Source: Planctomycetota bacterium (GTDB lineage Bacteria; Planctomycetota; UBA8742; SKZP01; JAIOTL01). From it: a stretch of 8,654 bases of DNA. Both the position numbers and the translations under genes were made by a program. The notes under the pieces are model-generated. The model did not search any database. It was not told the origin of the DNA and was given only the letters and a program-made list of their open reading frames with translations. Where the stretch lies: positions 1-8,654 of the forward strand of contig JAIOTL010000317.1 in assembly GCA_021106775.1 (NCBI GenBank). The letters are read 5' to 3'. Of this stretch, positions 5,252-8,654 are shown piece by piece. Position 1 is the first letter of the stretch. Each line of letters starts with the position of its first letter.

Positions 5252-7192
5252 ATGAAGAGAGCTACCATAACCTCGGCTATATGCCTGATTCTTGTTGTCC
5301 TGTCATCGAGTGCTTTTGCGCAGATAATGCCACCAGACCCTTTCTTCGAATCGAGTTATGATTTCGGGGAAATTAACGTCGGAGAAGTTGCGACACTTGA
5401 TATTATTATTGAAAATGTTGGTGATGAAGAACTGAAAATGACCGAATTAAACGCAACAGGCGCAAATGCTGATGAATTTACAGTTACTGAGGGTATCATA
5501 CCGTTTAATATTGTAGGCGGTGAAACCCACAAGATTTTTGTTACATTTACGCCAACTGCTGAAGGTGCTAGGACGGCAACATGGGAATTTATCAGTAATT
5601 CACCTTATTCACCGAATACAACGACCCTGTCTGGTTCAGCTTTACCGGTTGAAATTCCAACAAAACCCGGCGAGTTTTCAACAACTGAGGATACTGTGAA
5701 TTTTGGTGAAGTTCTTATCGGTGAACAGGTTGAAAAGTCACTAATCATCGAAAATGTCGGTGACGAAGACCTTGAAATTACTGCTGCATTAATCGCAGGT
5801 GTTAATGCTGCGGAATTTTCAATCGTAGAAGGTGCTGCACCGTTCACGATTACCGGCGGAATGACTCATGAAGTAAAATTCCTTTTCATTCCAACGGATA
5901 AAGGTGAAAGAAGTGCAGAAATAGCGTTTGAGCTTGCTAACAACCCGCTTCCAAGCATTATCATGCTTACGGGAATGTGTACATCTAGTCCAACGATGAT
6001 TGAACTTGATGCAATGGAACTTGCTTTTGGCACGATTAAAATCGGTCAGACATCTGAAAGAACAATCACAATCGGTAATACGGGCGATGATGACCTGAAC
6101 GTTACTGCAATCACGTTTTCAGGAGTTAATGCTGCTGATTTCACGGTAACCGCAGGAGACGCTCCATTCACAGTGAAAAAGGGCGAGACAGCTCAGGTAA
6201 CGTTTGCGTTTGCACCATCTGTTGAAGGTGGCGTGAATGCTCAGGCGGAGATTGCTAACGATTATGCAGCCGAACCCGATTATGTTTCACTTATCGGTAT
6301 TGGTGAGAAGGAAGAAGGAGTAATTGAACCGCCATTTGATCCCGGTCCGCAGACTCTTGAGAAACCGTGGGATGAAGATTTCCGTCGGAATGTTCTTGCT
6401 GGTCCGCTTTCATTTGCACACATGAACGGTCTTTATGCTCTTGCAGGTTATGGTGCAATGGAATGGACGGGCACAACGCCGGCAAAGCATTTCTACACAA
6501 CTTTAAGTCTAAAATTCGCGACTTTTAGTGAATATGACGAAGAGCCAGATTTCGATGCTACTCTCGCATTTCTCGAAATCATGGGTAGATTCGGAATCAT
6601 TGAAAATCTCGAAGCCGGCTTGAAGATTAGACTTGGCGGTTGGAGCGGTACAATCCTCGTTCCCGGACTTCCTCCAGATTCTGAAGGTACTTTCGGGCTT
6701 GGTGATATTTTCCTTTCAATGAAATATGCTGCCATTAAGAAAGGTGAATTACCGTTGGAACTCTCAGGATTGCTTACTTTCAAGCTTCCTGTTGGTTCAC
6801 AAGATGATGCACTTGGTACAGGTGGTTTTGACACCGCGTTTAACATTCTGAGTTCATTTTATTTCATGGAAGATAAGCTTGCAGTGCATATGATGTTTGG
6901 TTTCACCTACGCACTTGATGGTGAAGATATTGACACAACCGCATTTCTGTGGGGTTTCTTGTTTAACTGGGGAATGGGCGCGAGTTATGTTGTTACGGAA
7001 TCACAGGATATGTCTATTGCACTCCTGTGGCAGCTTGAATTTTATGACCCGAACCTTTCAACGACAATTGGAGGTCGAGCAGATTTGAATTTGGGCGGAA
7101 TGCATCTTATGCCTGAACTTGGTTTAACTCTCGGTTTACACGAATTGTCTGCTGATATGGAGATTTTCTTCTCAATTGGTTTGCCATTCTAA
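5252..7192 (+). CDS. Secreted protein with three ASH/choice-of-anchor-D repeats fused to a predicted outer-membrane beta-barrel
   Basis: A 646-aa exported protein. Residues 1-23 are a signal peptide (MKR, hydrophobic core, cleavage after AFA-23). Three Ig-like repeats follow at about 34-130, 147-241 and 255-349. Each has the pattern FGE/FGT, then a strand, then ENVGDEEL (54-61), ENVGDEDL (167-174) or GNTGDDDL (275-282), and then ANADEF, NAAEF or NAADF and a PF..GG/KGET turn. This is typical of ASH / choice-of-anchor-D domains, known as extracellular or adaptor modules. After a Pro/acidic linker (352-372), residues 380-646 read as amphipathic beta strands with GIIENLEAGLKIRL and GLGDIFLSMKYA. 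These resemble transporter-like barrels of the Phenol_MetA_deg kind. The last strand alternates hydrophobics (M636, I638, F640, I642, L644) and ends in Phe646, as outer-membrane insertion signals do. It is probably monocistronic, with a strong ribosome site and a strong terminator. The specific role is unknown. Confidence 0.9.
   Translation: MKRATITSAICLILVVLSSSAFAQIMPPDPFFESSYDFGEINVGEVATLDIIIENVGDEELKMTELNATGANADEFTVTEGIIPFNIVGGETHKIFVTFTPTAEGARTATWEFISNSPYSPNTTTLSGSALPVEIPTKPGEFSTTEDTVNFGEVLIGEQVEKSLIIENVGDEDLEITAALIAGVNAAEFSIVEGAAPFTITGGMTHEVKFLFIPTDKGERSAEIAFELANNPLPSIIMLTGMCTSSPTMIELDAMELAFGTIKIGQTSERTITIGNTGDDDLNVTAITFSGVNAADFTVTAGDAPFTVKKGETAQVTFAFAPSVEGGVNAQAEIANDYAAEPDYVSLIGIGEKEEGVIEPPFDPGPQTLEKPWDEDFRRNVLAGPLSFAHMNGLYALAGYGAMEWTGTTPAKHFYTTLSLKFATFSEYDEEPDFDATLAFLEIMGRFGIIENLEAGLKIRLGGWSGTILVPGLPPDSEGTFGLGDIFLSMKYAAIKKGELPLELSGLLTFKLPVGSQDDALGTGGFDTAFNILSSFYFMEDKLAVHMMFGFTYALDGEDIDTTAFLWGFLFNWGMGASYVVTESQDMSIALLWQLEFYDPNLSTTIGGRADLNLGGMHLMPELGLTLGLHELSADMEIFFSIGLPF
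5351..6304 (+). repeat. Three in-frame ~110-codon repeats (ASH-like domains)
   Basis: At the protein level the FG landmark recurs at residues 38, 151 and 259 (spacing 113 and 108) and the N-x-GD[ED][ED]L landmark at 55, 168 and 276. Repeats 1 and 2 share ENVGDE exactly, while repeat 3 has diverged to GNTGDD. The pattern indicates internal domain duplication within the beta-barrel fusion gene. Confidence 0.85.
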
Positions 7193-7209
7193 AAACCTGA
7201 AAAATTAAC

Positions 7210-7235
7210 AACCCCGTGCAATCGCGGGGTTTTTT
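7210..7235 (+). terminator. Strong rho-independent terminator
   Basis: AACCCCGTG (7210-7218) pairs with CGCGGGGTT (7223-7231), including one G-U pair, around a CAAT loop, followed by a run of T (7230-7235). It lies 18 nt past the stop of the beta-barrel fusion gene. Read on the minus strand the same stem is followed by TTGTTAATTTTT, so it could also stop transcription from the convergent carbonic anhydrase gene. Confidence 0.92.
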
Positions 7236-7278
7236 ATTGGATTGATGTATATTTTTCAGAGCGAAGCTGGATTGAGTT

Positions 7279-7310
7279 TGTCATTCAGAGCGTAGCGAAG
7301 AATCCAGAAT
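7279..7310 (+). repeat. Solo 32-nt GTCATTC-type repeat unit
   Basis: TGTCATTC (7279-7286), a 13-nt core AGAGCGTAGCGAA, then GAATCCAGAAT (7300-7310). The two ends are identical to those of the right unit of the element at 4296-4376 (read on the minus strand), and the total length is the same (32 nt). The core differs. The unit lies 10 nt beyond the stop codon of the carbonic anhydrase gene. A partial copy of its core region (TTCAGAGCGAAGC, 12 of 13 identical) is at 7255-7267. The unit ends in a perfect palindrome CAGAATTCTG (7305-7314). Confidence 0.75.
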
Positions 7311-7320
7311 TCTGCATACT

Positions 7321-7848
7321 TTAACGGATTTCTTTTCGTGGACTTTGTCGGAAATTTTGCGAGTAATTGATGTAATGTTTCGCAGCATCGGTAATCATCT
7401 TTTGTTCGCGCTCGTTAATCGGTCGAACTGCTTTTGCAGGCTGTCCCATGATGAGCATTCCGGGTTCGCATGTAAAACGTGGTGGTACTAAGCTGCCAGC
7501 AGCGACGAGGCAATTTGATGGAATAATCGCGTCATCGAGAACAATGCTCCCCATGCCGATAAGACATTTATCTTTCAAGGTGCATCCGTGCAAAGTTACG
7601 CTATGCCCTACGGAAACATCATCACCAACATTCGTCGGGTTTGTATCGTGGGTAACATGAATCATGCACATGTCCTGAATATTAGTACGCTCACCGATTT
7701 TTACATATTGCACATCACCGCGAATCACTGTGTTGAACCAAACGCTTGAATTCCTGCCGATTTCGACATCACCGATAATGCGCACCCCGTCCGTGATATA
7801 CACAGATTCATGAATGAAAGGGAATTTCCCCAAATATTCGTATAACAT
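7321..7848 (-). CDS. Gamma-class carbonic anhydrase family protein (left-handed beta-helix)
   Basis: Hexapeptide-repeat protein of the YrdA/PaaY/Cam-like branch, expected to bind zinc or a similar metal at trimer interfaces and, if active, interconvert CO2 and bicarbonate. At 175 aa it has the usual length. The three metal-ligand histidines are present: H64 (in CMIHV), H82 (in SVGH) and H87 (in LHGC). The surrounding conserved residues R43 and D45 (VIRGD) and Q58 and D59 (NIQD) are present too. Hexapeptide turns recur through about 22-130 (IIGDVEIG, NVGDDVSVG, LIGMGSIV), and the typical GMLIMGQPAKAVRPI precedes a C-terminal helix. GAGGT lies just before the ATG. Many members of this family show little or no anhydrase activity, so the reaction is inferred from the family. 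The stop lies 10 nt from a repeat unit. Confidence 0.93.
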   Translation of the reverse strand: MLYEYLGKFPFIHESVYITDGVRIIGDVEIGRNSSVWFNTVIRGDVQYVKIGERTNIQDMCMIHVTHDTNPTNVGDDVSVGHSVTLHGCTLKDKCLIGMGSIVLDDAIIPSNCLVAAGSLVPPRFTCEPGMLIMGQPAKAVRPINEREQKMITDAAKHYINYSQNFRQSPRKEIR

Positions 7849-7900
7849 GGCAACCTCGTTTGTTTTTTAATGCAACGCATGTCGTAATCAGAATCTAACT

Positions 7901-7928
7901 ATAATAATACTATTTATAGGTGTGTCCA
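7901..7928 (-). promoter_or_regulatory. Candidate sigma-70 promoter of the carbonic anhydrase gene
   Basis: On the minus strand TGGACA (7928-7923) and TATTAT (7906-7901) are 16 nt apart, and each matches the consensus at five of six positions. The pair lies in the 84-bp gap after the zinc-ribbon gene stop and 52-80 nt before the ATG, so the anhydrase probably has its own promoter. Confidence 0.5.
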
Positions 7929-7932
7929 AAAA

Positions 7933-8298
7933 CTATAGGATGAATTTACCTTTGCAATGTGGGCACTCGTACATCGAATATCCAATAATTACTTCAACTT
8001 CATTCGAACAATGCGGGCAATAATATGCGTTTGCAACCTTCCTAGCATATTCAACAGGATTGTTCTGCAGGTGTTGGTCGGGTACGTCATTAGTTTTAGT
8101 ATCTCTGATTATACCCTTTCGGCGATTTACTCGCGGAAGAATTGCTAAAATAATAATTCCAAAAAGACTGCCGAAAAAACCAACAAGAAAACCGAATAAT
8201 CCGCTGTAACCCTTACTTTCAGCAATATATTTCCCCCAGAATCCAAGTAATACAAGTACTAACAGGTTCATACTGAAAAATGGTGCAAATGCTAACAT
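7933..8298 (-). CDS. Small two-helix membrane protein with C-terminal zinc ribbon (121 aa)
   Basis: Two predicted membrane helices (about residues 8-22 and 33-54) flank the segment KYIAESKGYSGLFGF. This segment plus GSLFGIIILAILP resembles a common family of short bacterial membrane proteins with a (W)IAExKGxSxxxxFxLG pattern. The soluble tail carries two CPHC knuckles (94-97 and 112-115), a treble-clef/zinc-ribbon pair that should bind one zinc. Such tails often act as small binding or redox-insensitive structural modules, and the partner is unknown. I chose the ATG at 8298 because GGAG precedes it by 8 nt and because a perfect TATAAT lies within the longer frame that would start from a GTG at 8340. 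It lies between the cyclase gene (66 nt upstream) and the carbonic anhydrase gene. Confidence 0.8.
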   Translation of the reverse strand: MLAFAPFFSMNLLVLVLLGFWGKYIAESKGYSGLFGFLVGFFGSLFGIIILAILPRVNRRKGIIRDTKTNDVPDQHLQNNPVEYARKVANAYYCPHCSNEVEVIIGYSMYECPHCKGKFIL

Positions 8299-8306
8299 TT
8301 TAGAAT

Positions 8307-8310
8307 CTCC
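8307..8310 (-). promoter_or_regulatory. Ribosome-binding site fixing the zinc-ribbon protein start
   Basis: GGAG on the minus strand, 8 nt before the ATG at 8298. There is no comparable site in front of the alternative GTG at 8340. Confidence 0.65.
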
Positions 8311-8325
8311 ATGGTCTTTTCTTAT

Positions 8326-8331
8326 ATTATA
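8326..8331 (-). promoter_or_regulatory. -10 box upstream of the zinc-ribbon gene
   Basis: A perfect TATAAT on the minus strand, 27 nt before the chosen ATG and 33 nt after the cyclase stop codon. No good -35 hexamer is found at 16-18 nt spacing, so the promoter may depend on an activator or be a chance match. Confidence 0.4.
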
Positions 8332-8364
8332 CGGTTTCACACGATTCAGGCTTAGATTTAAAAA

Positions 8365-8654
8365 TTATTTATTTGTCTGAATGTATGTGCCTGTCCAGGT
8401 TTCGATTTCAGGCGAATTCTGGATGTAGTGATTGCAAAGCTCAAAATATTTCAGCGACGGACCGTCATCAGGGAGATCCTTCAGTACGGTTTCAAAGAAA
8501 TTTTTTGCGTTTTTGAAATCACCTGTGAAATATTTTTGCAAACCTTGTGTGAAAATTTCGATTTTGGTCATCTCAGCCTGATCAACATCGCCTGCCAATG
8601 CAATTAATTCAAAGAAATTGACGGGTTCAGAGCGTCCCTTAACCTGGACTTTGC
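8365..8654 (-). CDS. Adenylate/guanylate cyclase, C-terminal tail (5' part outside window)
   Basis: The frame is open to the right edge, so only the last 96 residues are present. They begin KVQVKGRSEPVNFFEL, the strand that closes class III nucleotide cyclase catalytic domains (the usual form is VKGKxEPVxVYEL). A helical, TPR-like tail follows: EIFTQGLQKYFTGDFKNAK, a PDDGPSLKYFELC segment and WTGTYIQTNK at the end. In bacterial adenylate/guanylate cyclases of this class the same tail pattern (LPDDGP...YxxxC...W.G....T.K) is common. The enzyme would make cAMP or cGMP. The metal- and base-recognition residues that decide substrate lie outside the window. A sensor domain (for example CHASE2 or HAMP) would be expected further upstream but cannot be seen. 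Confidence 0.85.
   Translation of the reverse strand, partial: KVQVKGRSEPVNFFELIALAGDVDQAEMTKIEIFTQGLQKYFTGDFKNAKNFFETVLKDLPDDGPSLKYFELCNHYIQNSPEIETWTGTYIQTNK

Noticed and set aside
6291..6846. Antisense frames inside the beta-barrel region (6291-6500 and 6493-6846)
   Set aside because: They have no ribosome site or recognisable domain, and the + strand frame is clearly coding with domain structure. They are shadows.
8299..8340. GTG start at 8340 for the zinc-ribbon protein
   Set aside because: The extra segment contains a perfect TATAAT and the GGAG of the internal ATG, so it reads as promoter and leader rather than coding sequence.

Overview
The window is about 8.65 kb of moderately AT-rich bacterial chromosome carrying mostly housekeeping and envelope genes. 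The envelope type looks diderm (Gram-negative): one gene encodes a lipoprotein, and another encodes a secreted protein ending in what looks like an outer-membrane beta-barrel with a C-terminal Phe. The mix (oligopeptide ABC ATPase, ECF sigma factor, SAM synthetase, gamma-class carbonic anhydrase, class III nucleotide cyclase tail, ASH/choice-of-anchor-D repeats) fits an environmental bacterium, perhaps of an FCB/PVC-like or candidate phylum. Nothing read here fixes the taxonomy. No tRNA, rRNA, CRISPR array, integrase or transposase was found.

Layout. (1) 1-1137 (+): the 3' part of an OppF/DppF-type peptide ABC ATPase whose reading frame is open at the left edge. It converges on the next gene across a stem-loop terminator at 1186-1215. 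(2) 1249-4136 (-): three same-strand genes, metK (2943-4136), a 261-aa lipoprotein (2031-2816) and an ECF sigma factor (1249-1848). The gaps of 126 and 182 bp hold promoter-like and terminator-like sequence, so these are probably separate transcripts. (3) 4137-4431: the divergent gap between metK and a 199-aa membrane-anchored protein of unknown function (4432-5031, +). It holds an 81-bp composite inverted repeat. (4) 5252-7192 (+): a 646-aa secreted protein with three ASH-like Ig repeats followed by a predicted beta-barrel. It ends at a strong terminator (7210-7235). (5) 7321-8654 (-): gamma carbonic anhydrase, a two-helix membrane protein with a zinc ribbon, and the C-terminal tail of an adenylate/guanylate cyclase that runs off the right edge.

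The genes do not form one obvious pathway. The most unusual items are the ASH-repeat/beta-barrel fusion and a small modular repeat family. The family has three units of 31-32 nt with conserved ends (TGTCATTC and GAATCCAGAAT) around a variable 12-13-nt core. Two units form the 81-bp inverted element at 4296-4376, and the third lies 10 nt beyond the carbonic anhydrase stop codon. Also worth noting are a sigma factor with no adjacent anti-sigma gene and a dense set of symmetric sequences in its upstream region. I see no convincing new defence, mobile or biosynthetic system here.
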